Of a stretch of 64,000 nucleotides of DNA, positions 7,495-15,000 are shown piece after piece. Each line of letters begins with the position of its first letter. Positions within the stretch are counted from its first letter, which is position 1. Below the pieces are notes generated by a model. That model was not told the origin of the DNA. It saw only the letters and a list, made by a program, of their open reading frames with translations, and searched no databases. The translations under genes were made by a program, and so were the position numbers. The stretch comes from UBA4416 sp964543545 (GTDB taxonomy: Bacteria > Bacteroidota > Bacteroidia > B-17B0 > Aurantibacillaceae), in contig CAZIYT010000010.1 of NCBI GenBank assembly GCA_964543545.1, positions 25,349 through 89,348 on the forward strand, read 5' to 3'.

Positions 7495-9672
7495 ATGAAA
7501 AGGAGCCTGTTTAAGTTGTTAGTTTTGCTGTGGTGTGCCTGTGGATCGCTGTGCGCCCAACAGAAATACGATAAATCATTTTACCTCATCGACATCAGGC
7601 CTGATTTTGTGTTTGAGCCGGGGGACAAGCACGATGTGGATTCTATTCTGAAGCTCTATCACCATACCAACAACGATACCCTGAGGCTGTCTTATTTAAG
7701 ATTGTTTTCCGAAGGACTTGAGGAGCCCTTGTTATGGACCCGGTATAACAGGTACATGTATGACTACTGCAAAGCAAAAAACGACAGTCTGCATGTCTAC
7801 TACAGAGCCTCTGCCTTGCTTAACATGGGCTATGAGCAGCAATTTGTTCACAATAACCTGGATGCCGCCAAAACCTATTACCGGCGGGCCGATACCCTGT
7901 TCAGGGGCATTCATAATCAGGCAGGATTGGGCGTGGTGCTCAATAATATGGCTTATCTCCACCAGCATGAGGGGAATTTGCAGGAGGCGATCGAGCTCTA
8001 TGTAGAGGCCGGAGCGCTGTTTGAAAAAGAGAAGCAGGCGCTTGGCTTAACAAGCATCTACATCAACCTGGGGGACATCTATTTTCAGAATGACGAGCTG
8101 GACAATGCGGAGAAATTTTTCAGGAAGGCCCTGGCTTATTCCCTGAAAACGGGGCAGGAAAACGTGGTGGCCAATGTGTACAACCAGCTGGCGGCTATTG
8201 CACTCCGCCGGAAAAACATACAGGAAGCGATCGGCTATTACAGCAAAGCCTCTGCTATTTATGAAAAAAATAAAGTATACAGCAGGATGGCGCTGATGAA
8301 GATAGGCCTTGCAAATGCATACATCCAATTGAAGGACACGCCGCAGTATGTAACGTACACACTGGAGGCGCAGCGGCTCTCCCCCCTGTTCGGGGATCTG
8401 CAGATCAAAACAAAAATTTACAATAAGGTGGTGGCGATGTACATGCTCCGGAACGATCTGCAAAGGGCCGCGCTCTTCGCCGATTCCGCCTATACCTTTG
8501 CCAGGCAGATCAATTACCCTGATCTGATCTCGGAAGCCGCCTATAACCTTAGCCGGATCCTGAGGCAGAAGGGGAGCTACCGCGAGGCCTATGATTATTT
8601 GCTGGAGCACCAGAAGCTGAACGACAGCATCCATACGAATACGATCAGGGACAGGGTTGTCAAAAGCCAGTACGAGCTTGAGTTCAACAAAAAAGACATG
8701 GAGCTGAAAGCAGACCAGGAAAAGAAGGACGCGATCAGGAAGACGGAGCGGAGCCAGCAGCAGCTGATCTTGCTGATAGTGTCTGTGGCCCTGGTGGCCA
8801 TTGCCATTTTTGGATTGATGGCCTTCCGGAGTTTCCGCAAGACGAAAAAAGCCAACCTCATCATCGAGCATCAGAAAATGCAGGTGGAGGAAAAGCAAAA
8901 GGAGATCATCGACAGCATCAATTATGCCAGGCGGATCCAGCAGGCGGTGCTCACCGGCGAGGATGTGTGGAGCAAGGTATCGAAAGAGCATTTTATTTTG
9001 TTTAAGCCCAAAGACATTGTGAGCGGCGATTTCTACTGGGCCTATAATATGCCGGACGGCCGCTCCGTCTTTGCCCTGGCAGATTGCACGGGGCATGGCG
9101 TTCCGGGTGGCTTTATGAGCATGCTGGGCAACAGCTTCCTGAACGAGATCGTGGTGGAGAATGAAATCTTTAAGGCGGATGAAATATTGAATAAGCTACG
9201 CTCCAAGATCATTGCCGCGCTGGAGCAGAAAGGCATGACCGAGCAGAAAGACGGGATGGATATTTCCCTCTGCGTGTGGAACAAGCAGGACAACACCCTC
9301 GAATTTGCAGGCGCCAATAATCCCTTATGGATCCTGAGGGCTTCGGGTCCCTCAGCCCCCGCAGAAATTATAGAATACAAAGCCGATAAAATGCCGATAG
9401 GCACTTACCTGGAAACAGAAATTCCGTTCAACAGCACCGCGATCTCTTTACAAAAAGGAGATATCATTTACCTGAGCACGGATGGTTATGCCGATCAGTT
9501 TGGTGGTGAGAAAGGGAAGAAGCTGAAATACAAGCCCTTCATGGATTTATTGATCCGGGTGAGCAAGGATGCCATGAACAGCCAGAAAACAGCCCTGGAA
9601 AAGGCCTTTGAGGATTGGAAAAAACAGTACGAACAGGTAGATGACGTCAGTATTATCGGCATTCGTGTTTAA
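7495..9672 (+). CDS. TPR-containing SpoIIE-type serine phosphatase
   Basis: 725-residue sensor phosphatase. Signal peptide (MKRSLFKLLVLLWCACGSLCAQQ), then an extracytoplasmic array of tetratricopeptide-like helices (about residues 60-400), one membrane span near 425-445 (LILLIVSVALVAIAIFGLMAF), a coiled-coil linker with KQKEIIDSINYARRIQQAVL, and a C-terminal SpoIIE/PP2C domain (about 490-725). Metal-binding segments are visible: GDFYWAY, ALADCTGHGVPGGFMS, STDGYADQFGG and EQVDDVSIIGIRV. The architecture suggests that an envelope signal controls dephosphorylation of a cytoplasmic phosphoserine protein, as in RsbU/SpoIIE partner switching. Tandem paralogue of the next gene; the catalytic domains are nearly identical in DNA while the sensor halves differ. 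Confidence 0.92.
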   Translation: MKRSLFKLLVLLWCACGSLCAQQKYDKSFYLIDIRPDFVFEPGDKHDVDSILKLYHHTNNDTLRLSYLRLFSEGLEEPLLWTRYNRYMYDYCKAKNDSLHVYYRASALLNMGYEQQFVHNNLDAAKTYYRRADTLFRGIHNQAGLGVVLNNMAYLHQHEGNLQEAIELYVEAGALFEKEKQALGLTSIYINLGDIYFQNDELDNAEKFFRKALAYSLKTGQENVVANVYNQLAAIALRRKNIQEAIGYYSKASAIYEKNKVYSRMALMKIGLANAYIQLKDTPQYVTYTLEAQRLSPLFGDLQIKTKIYNKVVAMYMLRNDLQRAALFADSAYTFARQINYPDLISEAAYNLSRILRQKGSYREAYDYLLEHQKLNDSIHTNTIRDRVVKSQYELEFNKKDMELKADQEKKDAIRKTERSQQQLILLIVSVALVAIAIFGLMAFRSFRKTKKANLIIEHQKMQVEEKQKEIIDSINYARRIQQAVLTGEDVWSKVSKEHFILFKPKDIVSGDFYWAYNMPDGRSVFALADCTGHGVPGGFMSMLGNSFLNEIVVENEIFKADEILNKLRSKIIAALEQKGMTEQKDGMDISLCVWNKQDNTLEFAGANNPLWILRASGPSAPAEIIEYKADKMPIGTYLETEIPFNSTAISLQKGDIIYLSTDGYADQFGGEKGKKLKYKPFMDLLIRVSKDAMNSQKTALEKAFEDWKKQYEQVDDVSIIGIRV

Positions 9673-9716
9673 CGAATGGCTGATAATACGATCCCGCGAA
9701 ATTTAAAATACCGCTA

Positions 9717-9740
9717 TTCAGGATTCTCTATATTTGTCTT
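9717..9740 (+). promoter_or_regulatory. Conserved box with TATATTTG, leaderless promoter
   Basis: Second copy of the 7471-7494 box, with TATATTTG at 9729-9736 and the same four-base spacing to the ATG at 9741. The two phosphatase genes should therefore be regulated alike and each has its own promoter. Confidence 0.6.
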
Positions 9741-11747
9741 ATGAAAAGATATTGCTTTATTACTTTTTTTAGTGTCCTCAACATCATTCTTGCTTCCCCT
9801 GCGGAAGCCCAGACGGACATTGTTGACTCCCTGAAGCGGATTGCCCTGAGGGTAAACCAGGATTCGGCTTCCAGGCTTTACGTCAAGATCGCCAACATTT
9901 TTACAGGGATCAATTCCGACAGCGTGCGAAAATATGCGGCCATTGCTGCAAAGACCGCACCTGCCAATAAGCTCACCCAGGGCGATGTCCTCATCCAGTT
10001 CGGAAACAGTTATCACATGGAAAATAAAACGGACAGCGCCCTGAAATATTTCAACAGTGGCCTGATCCATTTTACCAGAATGGGAAGCGAAAGAGGGATT
10101 GGCAAAGCCTACCAGAGCTTTGCGTTGGTAAAACGGTCGATGAACGATTATCAGGGTTCTATTGAGGATAGCCGGAAAGCCCTGGCGATCTATGAGAAAG
10201 CAAAGTGGAATCTGGGCATCGTGAATGTCAGTAATAATATTTCCAATATGTATTCATCGCTTCACAATTACAAAGAGGCGCTTACCTATTCCCGGAAAGC
10301 CCTCAGGCTCTCAAAAGCGCTTAACGACAGTGTGAAATATTTTGAAATGATGATGCAGCTGGGAGTGCGGTACAATGACATCAATAAACCGGACTCGGCC
10401 ATCTACTACCTGTCGGGGGCCAATCCTTATTTCGAGCGGAATAATTTTTATGCCTTTCTCATGGTGCTCAATTCCAATATGGCAAATGCTTACTGGGCAA
10501 AGAACAAAAATATAGCGCAAACCAAGACCTATTTATATAAAAGCATGCATTATTCCAACCTTTCCGGGTCGAGGGACAACCTGGTTCCCTTATACCGCGA
10601 TTTGTCGGTGTGCTACATCCTCGAAGGAAGAAAGGACAGTGCGGAGCTCTATTTATACAAGACCCTGGGGCTGATCGATACCCTGAATAATCAAAAAGCC
10701 CTGGAACAAACCCGCGATTTGCAGACCATGTACGAAACGGAGAAAAAGGAATTGCAGATTCAAAACCAGTCTTTGGAATTGGATGCGAAAGAAGAGCAGA
10801 ACAAGCAGAAAACGCAGATCATCTGGCTGGGAACACTGGCGCTGGTGGGCTCCGGCTTTTTCGGGCTGATCGCCTTTGTCAATTTCCGTAAGGCGAAAAA
10901 AGCGAACCTCATCATCGAGAATCAGAAAATGCAGGTGGAGCTCAAGAACGAAGAGGTCACGCATCAGAAAGAGCTGGTGGAAGAAAAGCAAAAAGAGATC
11001 ATCGACAGCATCAACTATGCGAAGCGCATCCAGCAGGCGGTACTCACCGGCGAAGAGGTGTGGAACAAAGTATCGAAGGAGCATTTCATTTTATTCAAGC
11101 CGAAAGACATTGTGAGCGGCGATTTCTACTGGGCCTATAATACGCCGAACGGCCGCTCCGTCTTTGCCCTGGCAGATTGCACGGGGCATGGCGTTCCGGG
11201 TGGCTTTATGAGCATGCTGGGCAACAGCTTCCTGAACGAGATCGTGGTGGAGAATAAAATTTTTAAAGCCGATGAGATCCTGAATAAGCTACGCTCCAAG
11301 ATCATTGCAGCGCTGGAGCAAAAAGGCATGACCGAGCAGAAGGATGGAATGGACATCGCCCTGTGCGTCTGGAATAAGCTCGACAATACCCTCGAATTTG
11401 CAGGTGCCAATAATCCCTTATGGATCCTGAGGAACCATGAGCTCATCGAATACAAAGCCGATAAAATGCCGATAGGCACTTACCTGGAAGCACCGCTTCC
11501 TTTTTCGAGCAAAGTCATCCATTTACAAAAGGACGACACCATCTACCTGAGCACAGATGGTTATGCCGATCAGTTTGGCGGAGATAAGGGCAAGAAATTA
11601 AAGTATAAGCTTCTGCTCGAATTACTGGCCCGCATCAACCCGCTTGAGATGGCCACGCAAAAAACAGAGCTGGATAAAAACTTTGAATCCTGGAAGAGCC
11701 ACTATGAACAGGTGGACGATGTGAGCATCATCGGCATTCGTGTGTAG
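9741..11747 (+). CDS. TPR-containing SpoIIE-type serine phosphatase (paralogue)
   Basis: 668-residue paralogue of the gene before it, 68 bases downstream. Signal peptide ending near AEAQ (residue 24), TPR-like helical repeats (about 50-330), membrane span near 365-383 (IIWLGTLALVGSGFFGLIAF), a longer coiled-coil with KNEEVTHQKELVEEKQKEII, then the SpoIIE domain with the same motifs (GDFYWAY, ADCTGHGVPGGFMS, STDGYADQFGG, QVDDVSIIGIRV). Over 11106-11255 the DNA matches 9013-9162 at 148 of 150 positions, far above the similarity of the sensor parts; this points to recent gene conversion or strong constraint. It probably acts on the same phosphoprotein in response to a different envelope signal. 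Confidence 0.92.
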   Translation: MKRYCFITFFSVLNIILASPAEAQTDIVDSLKRIALRVNQDSASRLYVKIANIFTGINSDSVRKYAAIAAKTAPANKLTQGDVLIQFGNSYHMENKTDSALKYFNSGLIHFTRMGSERGIGKAYQSFALVKRSMNDYQGSIEDSRKALAIYEKAKWNLGIVNVSNNISNMYSSLHNYKEALTYSRKALRLSKALNDSVKYFEMMMQLGVRYNDINKPDSAIYYLSGANPYFERNNFYAFLMVLNSNMANAYWAKNKNIAQTKTYLYKSMHYSNLSGSRDNLVPLYRDLSVCYILEGRKDSAELYLYKTLGLIDTLNNQKALEQTRDLQTMYETEKKELQIQNQSLELDAKEEQNKQKTQIIWLGTLALVGSGFFGLIAFVNFRKAKKANLIIENQKMQVELKNEEVTHQKELVEEKQKEIIDSINYAKRIQQAVLTGEEVWNKVSKEHFILFKPKDIVSGDFYWAYNTPNGRSVFALADCTGHGVPGGFMSMLGNSFLNEIVVENKIFKADEILNKLRSKIIAALEQKGMTEQKDGMDIALCVWNKLDNTLEFAGANNPLWILRNHELIEYKADKMPIGTYLEAPLPFSSKVIHLQKDDTIYLSTDGYADQFGGDKGKKLKYKLLLELLARINPLEMATQKTELDKNFESWKSHYEQVDDVSIIGIRV

Positions 11748-11751
11748 GGGA

Positions 11752-11838
11752 TTATCTGATGGGCGGCTTCGGGTTAGGCCAGGGCGTGGTCACCTTGTCG
11801 TAATCTACGGTCTGCGTTGCCTTCGGAATTACCAGCTC
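11752..11838 (-). other. Possible gene-end relic, 28 codons without start
   Basis: Between the phosphatase stop and the CYTH gene the minus strand has a start-less frame reading ELVIPKATQTVDYDKVTT and then PWPNPKPPIR followed by a stop. It looks like a protein C-terminus and has coding-like codon use. It may be the tail of a deleted gene or chance. Confidence 0.2.
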
Positions 11839-12296
11839 TTAAAAGGATGGATACTCAGGTTGGAATTGGCATAACGCTGGTCATCCGTCACATTGGTATC
11901 AGCCCAATCAGGTAAGTGATAATGTTCGCCTTCGGCCCTTAATTCGATCTCGGCCACCAAGAGTCCTTCGTTATGGCCTTTGAACTCATCCACTTCCCAG
12001 GTCTTTCCTTCAAACACAACATAGTGGCGTGTTTTTTCCACCAGGTTGCTGCTAAAATTGCGGATCAGCTCCAGGGCGTCGTTCAATGGAATTTCGTACT
12101 CATACTCAAGCCGGGTAGCACCCTTGCTTTTGCCTTTAATGGTCATATAAGCCCTGTCGTTCATGGTTCGCACCCTGATTGTTTTTTCAGGATCGGTTAA
12201 GAGGTAAGCCTGCCGCAGGGCCACACTTTTGTGCGGAACCACCTTTGCCCAGGCTTCGGGCTTCACCAGGTATTTATGTTCAATTTCCAGGGCCAT
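11829..12296 (-). CDS. CYTH domain protein (probable inorganic triphosphatase)
   Basis: 155-residue single-domain CYTH protein. The family signature ExExK is at the N-terminus (ALEIEHKYLV), followed by the basic strands that line the triphosphate tunnel (IRVRTMNDRAYMTIKGK, TRLEYEYEIP) and the acidic metal-binding strands (WEVDEFKGHNEGLLVAEIEL). Small bacterial CYTH proteins of this size mostly hydrolyse inorganic triphosphate, so this is preferred over adenylate cyclase. The frame is open to an ATG at 12329, but that codon lies in the loop of the 12311-12342 terminator hairpin. The ATG at 12296 gives the standard start. It follows the GT-C/TPR gene on the same strand, separated by that terminator. 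Confidence 0.88.
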   Translation of the reverse strand: MALEIEHKYLVKPEAWAKVVPHKSVALRQAYLLTDPEKTIRVRTMNDRAYMTIKGKSKGATRLEYEYEIPLNDALELIRNFSSNLVEKTRHYVVFEGKTWEVDEFKGHNEGLLVAEIELRAEGEHYHLPDWADTNVTDDQRYANSNLSIHPFKSW

Positions 12297-12310
12297 CGTG
12301 CCGGTATTAA

Positions 12311-12342
12311 AAAGACCCTCACGGTTCATCGCGAGGGTCTTT
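12311..12342 (-). terminator. Rho-independent terminator
   Basis: Perfect 10-bp stem (AAAGACCCTC with GAGGGTCTTT, 12-base loop) that reads into a T-run on the minus strand, behind the 12362-14908 gene. The symmetrical A/T flanks allow function on both strands. Confidence 0.85.
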
Positions 12343-12361
12343 TGGTTTTATCAGAGAAAAT

Positions 12362-14908
12362 TTATTTCGCCGGTTGCGGAGGCGTTGGCACTGTTACCGT
12401 AACAATCGTTGCCAGTCCAGATTTGGCCTGTGCATGGTTCGGGTTCAGCTTCAGGCACTCTTCCCAATAGTACTTGGCTTTGTCGTATTTGCCTTTCTGG
12501 TAGTAAGCACCGCCGAGGTTATAGAAGCCCTCAGGGTTAAGCCTGTCGAGGATGATCGTTTTCCTCAACTCGTAGATGGCGCTGTCCAGCTGCCCGCGCT
12601 GTGCCTTTTGGTAGCCGCGGTTCAGGAGGTCGTTATACATCACAATGTAGTAGTTTTTCAGGTAAGGGTTGTTAGGATACAAATGCTCGGCATGTTTCCA
12701 GTAGTAAAGCGCATCGCGGTCGCGGCCCAGCTTGTAGCTGCCAAGGCCCAGGTTGAGGTAGCCGTTCACATAGCGCGGGTGAAGCTCCACCGCATGTTTC
12801 AGGTATTTGATCCCTTTCTCCAAAGACTCGGTACGCTTGGCCACGAAGTTTTTGGTGTCGGATAAGTCGATGTAACGCGCTCCGGCATTACCCAATACCA
12901 GTACGGAGTTCGGTACCGTTTCCACATCCTTGATGAAGAGGGTAATGTCGTTTTTCCAATCCCAGTTACGTTCCCAGGTTTTGCAGCCGTACAGGAACGT
13001 CATGATACCCAGCACGCCTAAGAAGCAGATGCGCTTAGCCGTTAGAGACATAGAGTCCGGAAGCTTCTCAAAGCCTTTCAGGATGAGCCATGCAAAGGCA
13101 ATCACGAAGCCGATGGTAGAGTGGAACAACAAACGTTCACCCATGGTGGCACCGATGTCCATTAAGATGTTGCCGATCATTAACAGGAAGGCGAAGTAAA
13201 TGAGGATCGCAAAGCCGAGGATGTGCTTTTTGAAAGCCAGCCACAGGCCGGCCAATCCTAAGCCGATGTGCAGGAATAAGGACAGCAGGGTATCCCAGCT
13301 CGACCAGTTCCTGAACTCGATGGTATTAAAAGAGTAATCGGAAGACAGCGGATGCGGGAACCAGCAAAGCATAAAATACTTGAGCAGTACAAATACCTTC
13401 GTAGCCCATTGCTCGGCCTGGCTGGCCAGTAAGTAAGGGTTGTTCAGGATCTCCGTATCCGGAACGCCCGGTTTCAGCTTCACGGCCACGAGCCTCATGC
13501 CCAGGTAGAACAGCGTGACAAAGTAAAGCCAGCTCATGAGGGTCGGGAAGTTCTTGCGCTTCATGGTTTTGCTGATGATGAACACCCCAACGATCAGGTA
13601 AAGGAAAGGCATGAGCCAGTAGCTGAGGTTCGCCTTATGATTAGGGTTCGGGTCGATGTCCGATTTGTGCTTGATGTAAAGCATGAACACCGCGCAGAGG
13701 AAGAAAGCCAGCAGGGCAAGTCCTGCGTTCTTGAGCTCAGGCTTGATGTCATACGGTTTCTTGTAAAAGATATACATGCCCGCCGGAATCAGCACCAGTA
13801 AGGTTACCGCATACTCTTTGGATAAGAGCGACAGGAAGAAGGAGAACGAAGCCCACAGCAGGAGCTCCGATTTGCTGTATTTCTGGTTCTTGAAGAAGGT
13901 CAGGTAAGAGCGGTAAATGATCATTCCCGCAATAGCAATGGATGGCACCATCACCGCCGCGCCGCTCTTCCTCATCAGGTACAGCATAAAGCCCGAGATC
14001 AATACCACAATCACAAAGTAGATCTTTTTCAGCTCTGAAGACGTATTGTCGAAGAAGCCCGGTGTTTTGAGGTATTTCTCGTAATCGGTATATTTAAAGG
14101 AATAGAAGAAGGTGAGGGAAATAAAGATCAGGGAGAAGATCTCATCCCGGCTCTTCACATTGGCAATCACTTCCGTATGCAGCGGGTGCATCAGGAACAA
14201 CAGGGCCGATAAAAAGGCAAGGTCTTTATAATCGCTGAAAATGCAGGTGCTCAGGAAGAGGTAGAACAGCATGATGCCGATGATGAAGGTCACGATATTC
14301 ACACCGTGCCTGATGGAGGCATCCTTTACCTGGCAATCCACCTCGTTGATGATGCCATCGTCGTTGATGTCTTCGCTGTCGAGGTCCGGCTTGCCGTTCT
14401 CGTTCAGGTCCCAGCAGTTCACACACTCATTCTGGTCAACCACGCCATTGCTGTTGAGGTCATTCCATTTGTTGTATTCGGCTTTGTAAGGATCGATGTT
14501 CTTGTCGATCACGCCATTCATGTTTTTATCTTCGGTAGCCGTGTAGTTTCCCGTTGGATATACACCGATGATCTCCTGCTCCATGGCAAAGCTCACCACG
14601 GAGAGCGGACGGTAACGGCCGCCGGCCAGCTGATCGGTGGCATGCATCTTACGGTAGAAGCTTTCGTAGGCATCCTTGGTGATGATGTCCTTGATACCGT
14701 AAGAACCTTTGATCACGTGGTCGTTCTGGTGAATGATGATCCCGTCGTCGAGGGCATATTCGTTATGCAGCGACGTGAGGTTGAAAATAAGGCCTAAAAG
14801 TATAATGACAATGTAGGGGGCTTTCTGATTTTTGAAAGGAAAGAAACGGAAGCTATTATCCAATTCGGTAAAAACAGGTTGTTTGTCTGTTACGGTGTTT
14901 TTTGCCAT
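12362..14908 (-). CDS. GT-C type membrane glycosyltransferase-like protein with TPRs and EF-hand insert
   Basis: 848-residue multispanning protein resembling the TMTC/PMT-like GT-C group: a first membrane span near 31-47, then a periplasmic loop with ALDDGIII (DD at 54-55, a position that is catalytic in GT-C enzymes) and GGRYRPLS (96-103), about ten further hydrophobic segments to residue 650, and C-terminal tetratricopeptide repeats (about 680-840, e.g. YVNGYLNLGLGSYKLGRDRD, EGFYNLGGAYYQKGKYDKA). Probable role: lipid-linked sugar transfer to proteins or glycans outside the membrane. Unusual: residues 126-191 hold four EF-hand/dockerin-like Ca2+ loops (EDKNMNGVIDKN, DLNSNGVVDQNE, DLNENGKPDLDS, DINDDGIINEVD) inside the first catalytic loop. 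Promoter TATATTTG 17 bases upstream. Confidence 0.75.
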   Translation of the reverse strand: MAKNTVTDKQPVFTELDNSFRFFPFKNQKAPYIVIILLGLIFNLTSLHNEYALDDGIIIHQNDHVIKGSYGIKDIITKDAYESFYRKMHATDQLAGGRYRPLSVVSFAMEQEIIGVYPTGNYTATEDKNMNGVIDKNIDPYKAEYNKWNDLNSNGVVDQNECVNCWDLNENGKPDLDSEDINDDGIINEVDCQVKDASIRHGVNIVTFIIGIMLFYLFLSTCIFSDYKDLAFLSALLFLMHPLHTEVIANVKSRDEIFSLIFISLTFFYSFKYTDYEKYLKTPGFFDNTSSELKKIYFVIVVLISGFMLYLMRKSGAAVMVPSIAIAGMIIYRSYLTFFKNQKYSKSELLLWASFSFFLSLLSKEYAVTLLVLIPAGMYIFYKKPYDIKPELKNAGLALLAFFLCAVFMLYIKHKSDIDPNPNHKANLSYWLMPFLYLIVGVFIISKTMKRKNFPTLMSWLYFVTLFYLGMRLVAVKLKPGVPDTEILNNPYLLASQAEQWATKVFVLLKYFMLCWFPHPLSSDYSFNTIEFRNWSSWDTLLSLFLHIGLGLAGLWLAFKKHILGFAILIYFAFLLMIGNILMDIGATMGERLLFHSTIGFVIAFAWLILKGFEKLPDSMSLTAKRICFLGVLGIMTFLYGCKTWERNWDWKNDITLFIKDVETVPNSVLVLGNAGARYIDLSDTKNFVAKRTESLEKGIKYLKHAVELHPRYVNGYLNLGLGSYKLGRDRDALYYWKHAEHLYPNNPYLKNYYIVMYNDLLNRGYQKAQRGQLDSAIYELRKTIILDRLNPEGFYNLGGAYYQKGKYDKAKYYWEECLKLNPNHAQAKSGLATIVTVTVPTPPQPAK

Positions 14909-14925
14909 ATTTATATGTTATTACA

Positions 14926-14933
14926 CAAATATA
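14926..14933 (-). promoter_or_regulatory. -7 box TATATTTG
   Basis: Exact TAnnTTTG match on the minus strand, ending 17 bases before the ATG of the GT-C/TPR gene, in the 92-base divergent region shared with the histidine kinase gene. Confidence 0.6.
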
Positions 14934-15000
14934 CTTAAATCCTGAAAAAAACGATTTGCAGGCTAAAAAAATTAGTTAAAATGAGTAAATTGCTTTACGA

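Noticed and set aside
8047..9096. 349-codon minus-strand open frame opposite the first SpoIIE gene
   Set aside because: Antisense shadow; Val/Leu/His-rich composition typical of reverse-strand reading, no family likeness, while the plus strand has clear domains.
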